From NCBI GenBank assembly GCA_047621305.1, contig JBLHNB010000015.1, positions 7,582 to 71,581 of the forward strand: a stretch of 64,000 nucleotides of DNA, in the 5' to 3' direction. A program made the position numbers and the translations under genes. This DNA comes from Colwellia_A sp047621305. Its GTDB lineage: Bacteria > Pseudomonadota > Gammaproteobacteria > Enterobacterales > Alteromonadaceae. How positions within the stretch are numbered: position 1 is the first letter of the stretch; each line of letters begins with the position of its first letter. This document shows positions 26,975 through 36,833 of this stretch, piece after piece. The notes under the pieces were generated by a model, which was not told the origin of the DNA, made no database searches, and saw only the letters and a program-made list of their open reading frames with translations.

Positions 26975-29107
26975 CTAAGCAACATTTATGGCTTTTATTT
27001 CTGTTTCTTTATATTTTGCTTTTTTCCGCGCTAATTTTTTCAATGGCGGACATTTCTCTTCATTAAAATAAGTGACTTGGCAATCTAGGCAATAATGGCA
27101 TTCACGCATATTGATAACACCGTCGGGATCAATAGCTTGAATTTCACATTCTTTAGCACACGTTTTACATGGTTGACCGCACTCAGGGCGACGACGTAAC
27201 CAGCTAAATAAACGAACACTGTTACTGGTAGATAATGCCGCACCTAACGGGCATAAATAACGACAGAAGAACTTACGATTAAAAATATTAATAATAAGCA
27301 GCACTGAGGCATACAAAACAAACGGCCATTCTCGGTCAAATTTTAATAAGAACGTTGTTTTAAAGGGTTCAACCTCAGCAAACTGTTCAGCAAGGGCTAG
27401 CGACTCCATCGATAAACCAAAGAGTGCTAATAAAATGAGATATTTAATCGCCCATAAACGCTCATGCACAGCCCAAGGCAGTTCAAATTGCGGTATTTTT
27501 ATGTAACGGGCAAAGATATTCATCAACTCTTGTAGTGCGCCAAAAGGACATAACCAGCCACAATACACCGCCCGTCCCCACAACATCATGGTAACGGCAG
27601 CAGCTCCCCATAAAATAAATATCACTGGGTCGAGTAAAAATAAGTCCCACGAAAAGTCAGACATAAAGGCTTGTAAGAAGGTAAAGACATTCACTATGGA
27701 TAGTTGTCCGCTCCATGACCAACCAATAAATACGACGGTGATAATTAAAAACAAATGACGAAAGTTGTGCATAAAGGTTGGATGACGAACCAAAATATCT
27801 TGAAAGAACAGACTCATCACTACAATCACGAGTAAAATAATTAAGATAATGACTTCAATTTCTTTCTCTTGCCATACTTCCTGAATCAAGGTGAGCTCGG
27901 GTTCTGGATAGATCAGCGGTGGGCGATCAACATATTTATCTAAGGTATGGTAATCACCTTTAAATGAGGTGAATAAGCTATCAACAGCGCCTAGTTGACG
28001 GCGTACAAGTAACTCTAATTGCCAGTCAACACCCGGATTAAACTGATGCTGTGCTCGAACAATAAACAGTGACATTTCATTGAAACGAGGCGCACCATCA
28101 ATAAATATATCTGTTACACGATTATGATCTAAGTCGCGAAAGGCAAATGCCTCAGCGTTCTGTAATATTTGAATTCGATCAAAAATCCCCCCACGTACAT
28201 AACCAGAACCTTTGTAAGAATAACCATTGCCTAACAGTACAATGGCATGTTCGCCCTCTTTCAAGCTTTTCATTAACCATTGATATTCACTGTCACCTAA
28301 CAAGTTTCGACCGATTAAAGGTATATCGACTTGCGCGAAATAAATTTCAGCAAACATATCCTGCTTCTGCTCTGCAGCAGCTTCTTCAATATGCTCAACT
28401 TTAGTACCCATAAAAGCTTGGTCAATCGTATTTCTGTTTAATGATAATTTACGAATTGAGCCATCACCGACCAATGTTTGCCAATCAGCGGTTTGATAAA
28501 CATCAGGATAAATCGTGGACATTGGTTGAATGATTTCTTGACTGGCTTTAATAATACCTAAAGCGCGCGCCACTTTGGTCGCAGCCTTAGTAATGGCCAC
28601 ATTCATCACCATAACAGTAACCGTAGCACCAGATAGGCCGTCGAGATGTACCACACCGTCCTTGTTATTACCGCCTACTTTTAAACGATCGCTAACGCTT
28701 AAACCATCATATTGGTCGGTAAATTCGTAAAGTTTAGTTTCAGGAATACCCGCTAAAATAATCGGTTCATGGTGTTCAAGTACTCTAGCTCCGAGGTAAG
28801 TACCTGCTGAGCTTATCGCCACCAGCATATTGACAGGTTCGCCTGAGTAGGCTGGTATCTTAGCTAAATCGTTAGTTTCAAAGGCATAACCAATAATAAC
28901 GTGGTCTTTATATACCGTCCAAATTAAGGGCTCACCCTGTTTTTCGCCAATTTGGGTTGCCTCAGAAAATATTTGCTGAATAAAAGGCATGGGATCTTTA
29001 GGTGGACTAACAAATAATGCCTGCGCAGAAAAAACCATAAGAAATGTCAGCGTCAATATACAAGACAACGGCTTAATAATACTTGTAATTAAATATCTCA
29101 TTTTCAT
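26975..29107 (-). CDS. nosR: NosR, polytopic FMN/Fe-S regulator-maturation protein for nitrous-oxide reductase
   Basis: Inner-membrane protein needed for nos expression and electron delivery to NosZ. A signal sequence is followed by a periplasmic FMN-binding domain (the DGLSGATVT segment near residue 155 carries the flavin threonine). Several TM helices lie around 415-620. Two CxxxCP motifs (CGWLCPFGA and CRYLCPLGA) occur in the membrane part. At the cytoplasmic C-terminus are two cysteine clusters, CGQPCKTCAKEC and CHYCLDC, for 4Fe-4S centres. At 710 residues it is full length. It is the first gene of nosRZ, with an FNR-type site about 100 bp upstream. Confidence 0.94.
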   Translation of the reverse strand: MKMRYLITSIIKPLSCILTLTFLMVFSAQALFVSPPKDPMPFIQQIFSEATQIGEKQGEPLIWTVYKDHVIIGYAFETNDLAKIPAYSGEPVNMLVAISSAGTYLGARVLEHHEPIILAGIPETKLYEFTDQYDGLSVSDRLKVGGNNKDGVVHLDGLSGATVTVMVMNVAITKAATKVARALGIIKASQEIIQPMSTIYPDVYQTADWQTLVGDGSIRKLSLNRNTIDQAFMGTKVEHIEEAAAEQKQDMFAEIYFAQVDIPLIGRNLLGDSEYQWLMKSLKEGEHAIVLLGNGYSYKGSGYVRGGIFDRIQILQNAEAFAFRDLDHNRVTDIFIDGAPRFNEMSLFIVRAQHQFNPGVDWQLELLVRRQLGAVDSLFTSFKGDYHTLDKYVDRPPLIYPEPELTLIQEVWQEKEIEVIILIILLVIVVMSLFFQDILVRHPTFMHNFRHLFLIITVVFIGWSWSGQLSIVNVFTFLQAFMSDFSWDLFLLDPVIFILWGAAAVTMMLWGRAVYCGWLCPFGALQELMNIFARYIKIPQFELPWAVHERLWAIKYLILLALFGLSMESLALAEQFAEVEPFKTTFLLKFDREWPFVLYASVLLIINIFNRKFFCRYLCPLGAALSTSNSVRLFSWLRRRPECGQPCKTCAKECEIQAIDPDGVINMRECHYCLDCQVTYFNEEKCPPLKKLARKKAKYKETEIKAINVA

Positions 29108-29180
29108 CTATCGCAACAGGCCTTTAGGTCATTTAAGGTAAAGTCGCAAATAAAAACCCAACTGCGACAATATGCCACAC

Positions 29181-29221
29181 ATACTACGCGGCTAGGCAAA
29201 TTGAATAATGATATAGATCAA
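29181..29221 (-). promoter_or_regulatory. FNR/Dnr-type site and -10 element upstream of nosR
   Basis: On the minus strand the sequence reads TTGATCTATATCAT (29221-29208), matching the FNR consensus TTGAT-N4-ATCAA at 9 of 10 positions. A TAGTAT -10 lies at 29186-29181, 21 bases downstream. This puts the centre of the site at about -41.5 of a start near 29174, the class II activator position. It implies anaerobic activation of nosRZ. Confidence 0.7.
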
Positions 29222-29574
29222 GAAACAGAATTTAGAAGAGTAATGAAGATAGAATTGCAATTAAAGTAGAGCACACACTTTTTATCAGGCAAGGGGATCT
29301 TTAATTATTTAGGGTAAACGTGAATCAGCTATCCTGTTATTACTTTTATAGTGCTAAAGAATAAAGAATAAATGCTACAGAATCTTGATTTTATATAAAA
29401 TTAAATGCTTAATCACAAGGTTCAATAATGAATTATAGGTATAGCCCTATAATTTACCGCCGTCCTATTTTTTAAGAAAAAATAATAAAAATTGACGGTG
29501 ATAGGTTAATTACAATCAGCGATTATTTAGATCGAAATATGGACGTATTAATAGGATAAAAATAAAACTAGAGC

Positions 29575-29622
29575 CTGTCGAAGACAAAGGTAAAGCATAA
29601 AATACAAACTAGTATTCGACAG
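29575..29622 (-). terminator. stem-loop after proB
   Basis: CTGTCGAA (29575-29582) pairs with TTCGACAG (29615-29622) around a 32-base loop. On the minus strand the stem is followed shortly by TAGTTTTATTTTT, so it is a probable terminator of proB. Confidence 0.5.
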
Positions 29623-29637
29623 CGCCCTTAATTTGAG

Positions 29638-30816
29638 TTATTCACTTTGAATCGGTTCATCCCAAGAAAGGTGATGTTCACCCAAAACGACCAAATTGTC
29701 ACTATTAATCAAATGATGGGAAGCCGTATATCCGAGAATATCTTTGACCGCCTCATCAGGACGGCTTGAAATAATAGCAGTTTCATCTGACGAAAAGTTG
29801 CACAAACCACGGGCTATTTCTTCGCCATTCTCATCATAAACGTGAAGTACATCAGCGCGCTCAAATGTTCCGTGTATTGAAATAACATCATGACATGAAA
29901 ACCCATCGTCACCGCCATACAATGAATCAGCGACATGCTGTTTTATCACTAGACTACCCGCCATTTGCAGGCGATCTGTTAGCCAAATATTCCATGCCGA
30001 TGAAGGCGATGAATGGGCAATACATTTAGTATGCTTACGTTCGCCACGAAGTATTGCCGTAACAGGCTCTTCCATCGTACCTCTGGCAATAATGGTAGTA
30101 CAACCAGCATTCTGTGCCATATTTGCTGCTTGCAATTTAGTTAACATGCCACCCGTACCCAAAGAACTGGTACCGCTTGCCGCTTCCATATAACTGCTCA
30201 CATCTTCGATAGACTCTACAAATACAGCGCCTTCTTCTGAAGGGTCTCGGTCATAAACACCATCGATACAGGTTAAAATAAACAAATATTCAGCACCTAT
30301 CATTTGAGCAACTTTAGCGGCGAGTCGATCATTGTCGCCGACGCGAATTTCTTCGGTGGTCACAGTATCGTTTTCGTTAACGATAGGCATAACGCCTTGC
30401 TTTATTAAGCGATGAACCGTATTTTTAATGTTGAGAAATCGACGTCTATTTTCAAGATCATCTAGGGTCACTAATACCTGAGCAATATCAAAACCATACT
30501 CAAGCGCAATCTGCTTGTAAGCGTGCATTAGTATCGGTTGTCCACACGCTGCTGCCGCTTGTTTATCTTGCACACTGGCATTTTCGATAGTACAGCCAAC
30601 ACTATTAAGACCTAATGCTACTGACCCAGAAGAAGTAAGTACAACTTCGTAGCCTTGATCGCGTAGTATAGAAATGTCACTAAGTAGACCGTGCATAAAA
30701 GCAAAACTAGGGGTTAAATTTTTAACGTTTGCTAATAGGCTCGAGCCAACTTTTATAACGATGCGTGGTTTGTTTCGAGAAGGTTTTTCTGTTTTTACTT
30801 GTTCAAATGAAGGCAA
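29638..30816 (-). CDS. proB: glutamate 5-kinase
   Basis: First enzyme of proline synthesis, phosphorylating glutamate at the gamma carboxyl, normally feedback-inhibited by proline. The kinase domain covers about residues 15-275: IVIKVGSSLLAN, VLTSSGSVALG, NENDTVTT and a GTGGMLTKL-type segment. A PUA domain occupies the C-terminal 100 residues. At 392 residues it is slightly longer than usual (about 367-380), with extra residues at both ends. It is divergent from proC and separated from proA, unlike the common proBA operon. A stem-loop follows its stop. Confidence 0.93.
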   Translation of the reverse strand: MPSFEQVKTEKPSRNKPRIVIKVGSSLLANVKNLTPSFAFMHGLLSDISILRDQGYEVVLTSSGSVALGLNSVGCTIENASVQDKQAAAACGQPILMHAYKQIALEYGFDIAQVLVTLDDLENRRRFLNIKNTVHRLIKQGVMPIVNENDTVTTEEIRVGDNDRLAAKVAQMIGAEYLFILTCIDGVYDRDPSEEGAVFVESIEDVSSYMEAASGTSSLGTGGMLTKLQAANMAQNAGCTTIIARGTMEEPVTAILRGERKHTKCIAHSSPSSAWNIWLTDRLQMAGSLVIKQHVADSLYGGDDGFSCHDVISIHGTFERADVLHVYDENGEEIARGLCNFSSDETAIISSRPDEAVKDILGYTASHHLINSDNLVVLGEHHLSWDEPIQSE

Positions 30817-31186
30817 AATTACTCCGTACTTTGATTAATTAAAATAAATAACTGAGTAGAACCGAACACTAAATTGGTCGATGATATGTCAGAGATTTTC
30901 TTGTTGTATTAGCACTATATTTATTACCAATAAAACGGGTTTTGCTTGTAATTGTTCGAGTTAAAAATAGTAGATAAAAATTTGTTGAAACGTTTTTAAT
31001 AAACGTTAGTATTTGACAATGATCGACAAATGAGTGCGCAGATCATATACTAAAAACCATATTTTTTCAATTGACCTAAAAATCACGTATTACAAAAACG
31101 TATTTTAGGGCTGCAAAAATGTTCATAAAAGCACTTGCAAAACGATCTGCATTTCATTCAAAGAAAACTAAAAAAACAGGAGTTTC
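30817..31186. other. divergent promoter region between proB and proC
   Basis: A 370-bp AT-rich stretch between divergently transcribed proline genes. It must contain both promoters. CCTAAAA...TTTTAGG near 31075-31110 is a small dyad. No -35/-10 pair or known operator was assigned with confidence. Confidence 0.45.
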
Positions 31187-31966
31187 ATGTCATTACTTAT
31201 GATTGGCTGTGGAAAAATGGGCAGTTCATTATTGACTCGTTGGGCAACGTCTACCAACCACACAATCACTATTATTAATCCTTCTTTAATCAAAGCACCA
31301 TCCGGAGTCATCGTCACACAGACCATTGAAGAACTGTCTGACAAACGCTTCGATATCATCGTTATTGCGATTAAACCACAGCTTATTGAAAAAGTATTAC
31401 CCACTTATCATAACCATCTTGCTGATTCCGGCTGTATTATTTCTATCGCTGCGGGTTACTCTGTATCTTCATTAGAGAAATTGATTGGCGAGCAAGCTAT
31501 TATCCGAGTGATGCCTAATTTACCCGCGCAGATCGGTAAAGGTGTCAGCGCATTGTACGCAAACTCAAAGTGTAGCCCTGTTCAAATTAAAACAGCTCAA
31601 GCGTTAACCGATGCTGTGGGTTATACCCATTTGGCCGACAGTGAAGATGAGTTAGACAAAGTTACTGCAGTCGCCGGCAGCGGGCCGGGTTATGCTTTCG
31701 AAATAGCGCGCTGCTGGATCGAAGCAGCGATAAAATTGGGCTTTTCACCGCAAAAAGCCAGAGAACTGGTGCTCAACACTCTAGGTGGTTCAATTGAATT
31801 AACAATGACTAACCATGAAGATATCGACGTTTTGCGAAACTCTGTGACCAGTAAAAATGGTACAACAGCAGCAGGGTTGGCGGCGCTTATGCAGGATACC
31901 AAGTTAGAGACACTATTTGAGGCAACTGTTTTTGCAGCTTATCAACGCGCAAAAGAGTTACGTTGA
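31187..31966 (+). CDS. proC: pyrroline-5-carboxylate reductase
   Basis: Last step of proline synthesis: pyrroline-5-carboxylate to proline with NAD(P)H. The N-terminal Rossmann motif is MIGCGKMGSSLL, the conserved substrate-site segment AVAGSGPGYAFE lies near residue 163, and the C-terminal dimer domain contains SVTSKNGTTAAGL. At 259 residues it is normal. ACAGGAG lies 6 bases before the ATG at 31187. It is collinear with proA, 244 bp downstream, and divergent from proB, so all three proline genes are clustered. Confidence 0.94.
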   Translation: MSLLMIGCGKMGSSLLTRWATSTNHTITIINPSLIKAPSGVIVTQTIEELSDKRFDIIVIAIKPQLIEKVLPTYHNHLADSGCIISIAAGYSVSSLEKLIGEQAIIRVMPNLPAQIGKGVSALYANSKCSPVQIKTAQALTDAVGYTHLADSEDELDKVTAVAGSGPGYAFEIARCWIEAAIKLGFSPQKARELVLNTLGGSIELTMTNHEDIDVLRNSVTSKNGTTAAGLAALMQDTKLETLFEATVFAAYQRAKELR

Positions 31967-32210
31967 CCTTTTCCGTGCATCATAGGTAACATGAACGATA
32001 ACGTGAAGCACGATATTCCAGTAATATGTCAGTAATATAATATCCGTCACAGTATTCAGAGCAATGCATACTATGACTACTACAAAGTACTTAAAACTGA
32101 ACTTTAATATAAAATTTAAATGAAAATATAGCGTGTTAGTCATTCAATTAAATTAAATAGCATTGAATTATCCAAACAGTTTTGAATAAGCAAACAAAGG
32201 GAACTCACTT

Positions 32211-33482
32211 ATGTCAACCACCAGTAAAATTATTGATATCGAAAATATGATTGAAAATCTTGGCAAGCAGGCGAAAGCCGCCGCCAAGGTACTTGCTACG
32301 GCAACGACCGAACAGAAAAATCAAGCATTAACGGTTGCAGCAAGTTCGTTGCGTCAAAATATGACGGTGCTACTCGAAGCCAACGCTGTCGATGTTTTAA
32401 GTGTTAAGCAAGCAGGCAAAGCCGATTCATTTATTGATCGGCTAAAACTAACCCCAGAAAGAATTGAGGATATGGCTGTCGCTCTAGAAAGCATTGCTAA
32501 ACTTGCCGATCCGGTTGGTCGAGTATTAGCACAATTTGATCGGCCAAATGGTCTTAAAATAACCCGTGTATCAACACCTATTGGTGTCATTGGTATGATC
32601 TATGAATCACGCCCCAACGTAGGTGCAGATGCTGGAGCCTTATGTCTTAAATCAGGTAATACTGTAATTTTGCGTGGCGGTTCTGAAAGCCTCAATTCTA
32701 CGCGTATTATTGTAGACTGTATGGCAACAGGATTGCGCGCGGCTAATTTACCGACCACTTGCATTCAGCTAGTTGATACTGATGACCGATCTGCGGTAGC
32801 TGCATTACTGCGTTGTGCTGATTATGTCGACCTCGTTATTCCTCGCGGTGGGCGTGGTCTAGTAGAGCTGGTACGAAACGAGGCTCAGGTGCCAACATTA
32901 CTTCATTTAGATGGTAATAATCACATTTATGTGGATAAAGATGCCGACTTAGCAAAAGCATTAAGTATTATTAAAAATGCCAAACTACGCAGAACTGGTG
33001 TCTGCGGTGCCACCGAAAGTTTGGTAGTGGATCAAGCAATAGCCACTGATTTTTTACCTCAACTGGTGAATACTTTGCACGATTGTGAAATTCGCGGAGA
33101 CCTTGCCGCGCAATCCTGTGATGCACGTATCAAAGAAGCTACCGATACAGACTGGGACACTGAATATCTAGACGCTATTCTTTCTGTAAAAGTGGTAACG
33201 GGACTCGATGAAGCGCTAAGCTTTATTGATAAACACTCGTCCAAACACACAGACGCTATTATCACTGAAAATGACGAGACAGCAGAAACTTTTATGCGCA
33301 CTATTGACTCAGCCGTAGTCATGCATAATGCCTCAACCCAATTTTCCGATGGTGGTGAATTTGGCATGGGCGCGGAAATAGGAATTGCTACGGGTAAAAT
33401 TCACGCGCGTGGACCCGTTGGTTTGGAACAGTTGACTATTTTTAAATATCGTGTCGCTGGTCAGGGGCAAATCCGCGCTTAA
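32211..33482 (+). CDS. proA: glutamate-5-semialdehyde dehydrogenase (gamma-glutamyl phosphate reductase)
   Basis: Second proline step, reducing gamma-glutamyl phosphate with NADPH. The aldehyde-dehydrogenase fold shows STPIGVIGMIYESRPNV near residue 120, the catalytic cysteine in RRTGVCGATESL near residue 267, and the C-terminal ARGPVGLEQLTIFKY. Length 423 is standard. AAAGGGA lies upstream of the ATG at 32211. The gap to proC has no visible terminator, so cotranscription is possible. Confidence 0.95.
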   Translation: MSTTSKIIDIENMIENLGKQAKAAAKVLATATTEQKNQALTVAASSLRQNMTVLLEANAVDVLSVKQAGKADSFIDRLKLTPERIEDMAVALESIAKLADPVGRVLAQFDRPNGLKITRVSTPIGVIGMIYESRPNVGADAGALCLKSGNTVILRGGSESLNSTRIIVDCMATGLRAANLPTTCIQLVDTDDRSAVAALLRCADYVDLVIPRGGRGLVELVRNEAQVPTLLHLDGNNHIYVDKDADLAKALSIIKNAKLRRTGVCGATESLVVDQAIATDFLPQLVNTLHDCEIRGDLAAQSCDARIKEATDTDWDTEYLDAILSVKVVTGLDEALSFIDKHSSKHTDAIITENDETAETFMRTIDSAVVMHNASTQFSDGGEFGMGAEIGIATGKIHARGPVGLEQLTIFKYRVAGQGQIRA

Positions 33483-33863
33483 GCGTCTTTGAATTGAACA
33501 GGTAATACCAATTTGATTAAATAAGTGGTCTACTTTTCTCTGTAGAAAAACGGGTAAGAACAAGACATAAATTTCAGTAACTAGATATACTAATTATGAA
33601 TTTTATAACGTTGTTGTTATTCGTTTTAATCATTAAATATTGATAGTTAAATTGATAGTTAATTAGTAAGCTGAATGATTAATTAAGCGTGTAAATTCGA
33701 GGCTGCCTACCATTGATTGATTATACTTTTGATATGAAAGGATTTTAGCAATCCGCTTGATCTTCTATAAGAAAATCAAGCGGCTACTAAAATTGGTGAG
33801 CTGACACATAAGTTAACTCAAACAAACAACTCAACACATTGATTTAAAGGAATTATTTTAATT
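33483..33863. other. intergenic region between proA and the TOTE gene
   Basis: About 380 bases between convergent genes, without a supported ORF. A stem-loop is at 33753-33783. A twelve-base motif ATTGATAGTTAA occurs twice, close together, near 33640-33670. The segment beginning TACCAATTTGATTAAATAAG near 33508 resembles repeats I associate with Alteromonadales genomes, which cannot be confirmed here. Confidence 0.5.
33753..33783. terminator. stem-loop between proA and the TOTE gene
   Basis: CCGCTTGAT (33753-33761) pairs with ATCAAGCGG (33775-33783). A single C/A mismatch is then followed by TTCT/AGAA and an ATA loop, giving a 13-bp stem with one mismatch. No U tract is seen on either strand. 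Confidence 0.4.
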
Positions 33864-36245
33864 TCACAATTTAAGGTTTTTCTGCCCATCAAACTTGTAT
33901 CCAAGTGCTTTATAACCGTTCTCTCGCTTCTTCCACATTCTCATTAAGGTAGGAAAGTCGTCAACATAATCATAAACCTGGATATACTTTTTATTACTCC
34001 ATTCTCTCTGAATCCGCCCCGCATATTGAGCTAAAATTCCTTTCCAAGCTATAGGCAGTGTTATAAACAGTGTATCCAAATAAGGTAAATCAAACCCTTC
34101 ACCGACATATTTTCCTGTTGCTAGGATTACAGTCGGTTCTCCTTCTTCCGTTTTATCTTTCTTACTTGATAAGAAAGCGATACGTTCTTGTCGCTGTTTT
34201 GCCGAAATACCACCATGTAGCTCAACAACATTTATTCCTATATTAGCAATCATTTCAGTGAGCAATTCAATATGTTCTTTTCTTTCAGTAAGTACCATCA
34301 CTGATCTATCGTTATCTACTGACTGTTTGATGCCTGTAACGATCATTTCATTTCTAACTTGATCACAAACCAAATGCTTATAAACCTGAGATATATGAGG
34401 TTTAGTTTCAGGGCGCAACCATTCTACTGGAAAACGTGTAGTTGTTTGAGTAACTTTCACATGTTGTTCAAAACTACTAGTCATTGTAGCTGCTTTGTAT
34501 ACGACGGGACCTAACTGGAAGTGCATTAACTTTTCTAAACCATCTTGCCGCTTAGGCGTAGCTGTTAATCCATGAATAAATTTAGCATGAACTGATTTTA
34601 TCAAACTCTCATAGTTTGATGCTGGCAAATGATGACATTCATCTATTAATATTTGTCCATATTTATCAATGACTGGTTTAATCTCTAATCCATTGCGACT
34701 AACGAGACTTTGATAGGTTGCCACATCAACTTCATAGGTTAATTTATTTTTACCACCTAGCAACGAGCCAACTTCTACATTTGTTAAGAAAACTTTGATT
34801 CGCTCTAGCCATTGATCCGCTAATTGGCGATTATGAACCAAGATTAAAGTGTTCACTTTTCGTTTTGCAATAAGGGCTAATCCAGTAACCGTTTTTCCAA
34901 AACCTGTTGACGCAACAAACACGCCGTTTGTCTGTTCGAATAAAGTGTTAACCGCTTTTTTTTGTTGGCTCTTCAACTTGCCAGTAAATTTAACCTTATC
35001 TAATTCAGTACCATCAAATCGTTTATCACAATGTTCCAACTTTATTCGCTGGCTCGATAAGATTGTTATCACATCACTTAAGCAACCTCTTGGAAGAATA
35101 AGATAGTCATTCTCTATGTGAGCGGCACATATATAACGACTTGTACCAATAGTCGATAAACGTAACGCTTGTCGTTTGTAAAATTCAGGATTTGAAAAAA
35201 CTGCACATTGCTTTAATGTCGATGTGAGTTTCCCAGGCAGATCAACAATAGGTATATAAAGTTGGTCTGCCAATGTCAGGGTTAACTGCTGTGGACAGCC
35301 TGCTATTTCAATATGCTCTAATCGTTCTAATTTTTGCCACGGTTCCATCTTAGCCCCCTCTTCAGAGGTTATCTGAGCGTAATCATCCAATTCTTTTAAG
35401 TGTTGTTGAAGCTGTTCTTTTGAAAGCTTTTTTGTTGCAGCTAAGATAGCCCACTGATCACTATAGGCAATGCCTTCTTTATTAATAAAAACACTATTGT
35501 TGTATTTTCTCGGTTCAAGTTGCAAAGGTAACGCAATTAAATTACCAAAACCGCCTTCAGGCATCACATCTTGATTGGGGAACAACCTATCAAAACAACT
35601 AAAAGAAAGTGATGGATAAAGATCCATGCTTTTACGGAGCAAACCATTTCCTAATCTTCGTGCATCAATTGCCTTCACCGCTTCTGAAAAAAATATCCAT
35701 ATGTGACCACCATTACCACTCCTTGAACGCTCCAGTAAATAAGGGAGCTTTAATGATTCACAAGTTGTTGCAAATGCTGTAACCGCATCAAACCAGTCTC
35801 CTTTATCAAAATCAGCAGCTAACAGGTAAGTTGAATTATTAGTTAAAAGTGGATAGACACCTATGGTTTGTATGCCTTTTAAATGTCCATAAATAGCTTG
35901 ATGATCGGGAACTTTGAATTTTTGATTTGTACAATCGGTACAACTTATTTTGGGTTTGTTACAAATTTTAGGCTGCCATTCATTCCAACAAGCTGGAGAA
36001 TACCCGCTCCGGCCATTTTTAGATTCCCATCTAAACGGATAAATGTCTTCTCGACCTTTGAAGTATGAAAGGAATAATTCAATTTTAGATTCGGGTGAAG
36101 CATGTAGATTAAAATTTTGAGCTAAAGAAGCTTCATGCTCTGCAACTATTGCTTTGCGTTCATTAAGTAACGAAAGACGCTCGTCATTGAGAGTATCGAG
36201 GCGAGTATCTATTTTGGCGAGTTGCTTTACATAAATATCTGACAT
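33864..36245 (-). CDS. TOTE conflict system primase-helicase (AEP domain plus SF2 helicase)
   Basis: Large 793-residue protein of the TOTE type, a family proposed from comparative genomics to act in genome conflict. A short coiled coil (about 8-40) is followed by KGREDIYPFRWESKNGRSGYSPACWNEW and a cysteine knuckle (CNKPKISCTDC). The archaeo-eukaryotic primase-like domain has AADFDKGDW (metal aspartates), SRSGNGGHIWIFF and GGFGNLIALPLQ. The C-terminal SF2 helicase has Walker A STGFGKTVTG, box II DECHH, GLTATPKR and a QYAGRIQREW motif VI. No fused nuclease is seen. It starts 22 bp after parE, suggesting one parD-parE-TOTE transcript. Function is inference. Confidence 0.88.
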   Translation of the reverse strand: MSDIYVKQLAKIDTRLDTLNDERLSLLNERKAIVAEHEASLAQNFNLHASPESKIELFLSYFKGREDIYPFRWESKNGRSGYSPACWNEWQPKICNKPKISCTDCTNQKFKVPDHQAIYGHLKGIQTIGVYPLLTNNSTYLLAADFDKGDWFDAVTAFATTCESLKLPYLLERSRSGNGGHIWIFFSEAVKAIDARRLGNGLLRKSMDLYPSLSFSCFDRLFPNQDVMPEGGFGNLIALPLQLEPRKYNNSVFINKEGIAYSDQWAILAATKKLSKEQLQQHLKELDDYAQITSEEGAKMEPWQKLERLEHIEIAGCPQQLTLTLADQLYIPIVDLPGKLTSTLKQCAVFSNPEFYKRQALRLSTIGTSRYICAAHIENDYLILPRGCLSDVITILSSQRIKLEHCDKRFDGTELDKVKFTGKLKSQQKKAVNTLFEQTNGVFVASTGFGKTVTGLALIAKRKVNTLILVHNRQLADQWLERIKVFLTNVEVGSLLGGKNKLTYEVDVATYQSLVSRNGLEIKPVIDKYGQILIDECHHLPASNYESLIKSVHAKFIHGLTATPKRQDGLEKLMHFQLGPVVYKAATMTSSFEQHVKVTQTTTRFPVEWLRPETKPHISQVYKHLVCDQVRNEMIVTGIKQSVDNDRSVMVLTERKEHIELLTEMIANIGINVVELHGGISAKQRQERIAFLSSKKDKTEEGEPTVILATGKYVGEGFDLPYLDTLFITLPIAWKGILAQYAGRIQREWSNKKYIQVYDYVDDFPTLMRMWKKRENGYKALGYKFDGQKNLKL

Positions 36246-36267
36246 CGAATGATATTATCAGAGTCCA

Positions 36268-36558
36268 TTAAAAATGTTTAGATGAATCCATACGCTGATG
36301 AAGAATGCGAGCGACATCAATGCCAGTATCACTGACTTGATAGAATACGATATGTTTCTCTATGGGAAAACTCTGCGCATTTTTATAAAGCTCATCCCTT
36401 TGACGGCCAAAACTTGGGTATTGAGCAAGCTTAGTTAATGCAGCATCTATAGATTGTGAGTATATTTTGGCTTGTTCACTGCCCCATGCTTCAATAGTAG
36501 AAGAAATTATTTTTAATAAATCCTCTTCAGCTAATGGAGATAACCTATAGTTTAGCAT
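36268..36558 (-). CDS. parE: ParE/RelE-superfamily toxin
   Basis: Type II toxin of the ParE/RelE fold; ParE homologues poison DNA gyrase, RelE homologues cleave mRNA. The protein opens NYRLSPLAEEDLLKI, the usual ParE signature, and ends with IVFYQV..GIDVARILHQRMD. The start is placed at the ATG at 36558 because AGAAGG lies just upstream; upstream in-frame starts add up to eight residues. This start overlaps the parD stop by 14 bp, giving the translational coupling normal for such pairs. About 96 residues is typical. It is followed after 22 bp by the TOTE gene. Confidence 0.88.
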   Translation of the reverse strand: MLNYRLSPLAEEDLLKIISSTIEAWGSEQAKIYSQSIDAALTKLAQYPSFGRQRDELYKNAQSFPIEKHIVFYQVSDTGIDVARILHQRMDSSKHF

Positions 36559-36805
36559 CAGCATCCTTCTCTGCTTGTTCAAAAATATCCATTACACTAC
36601 GGTTTGATACTTCTCCAGCTGCTAACTGTTCAAAACCTTTCGATACTTCTTGGCGCAATATTTCTAACTGCTGGTTTTTGACTGTCTCTTTTTCAAATAG
36701 CAATCTCAGTCCATCACGGATGACTTCACTTGCAGAGGTATACAAACCATCAGCAACTTTTTCTGAAATTCTTCGTTCGAACTCTTTACCTAGGGTTATA
36801 TTCAT
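36545..36805 (-). CDS. parD: ParD-type ribbon-helix-helix antitoxin
   Basis: Antitoxin that binds and neutralises ParE and represses its own promoter. N-terminal MNITLGKEFERRISEKVADGLY and SASEVIRDGLRLL is the classical ParD CopG-like domain; the C-terminal half would wrap the toxin. The ATG at 36805 is preferred over 36823 because AAGGTGA lies just before it. That gives about 86 residues. A 16-bp perfect palindrome sits 29 bp upstream and is the likely operator. Confidence 0.88.
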   Translation of the reverse strand: MNITLGKEFERRISEKVADGLYTSASEVIRDGLRLLFEKETVKNQQLEILRQEVSKGFEQLAAGEVSNRSVMDIFEQAEKDADAKL

Positions 36806-36833
36806 TTGATTCACCTTATGCATTGCATGATCA

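Larger units (their letters stand above)
29108..29637. other. intergenic region between nosR and proB
   Basis: About 530 bases without a supported gene. The left end holds the nosR promoter with an FNR-type site (29208-29221). The right end has a hairpin (29575-29622) that should terminate proB. In between is AT-rich sequence with no further recognised element. Confidence 0.6.
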
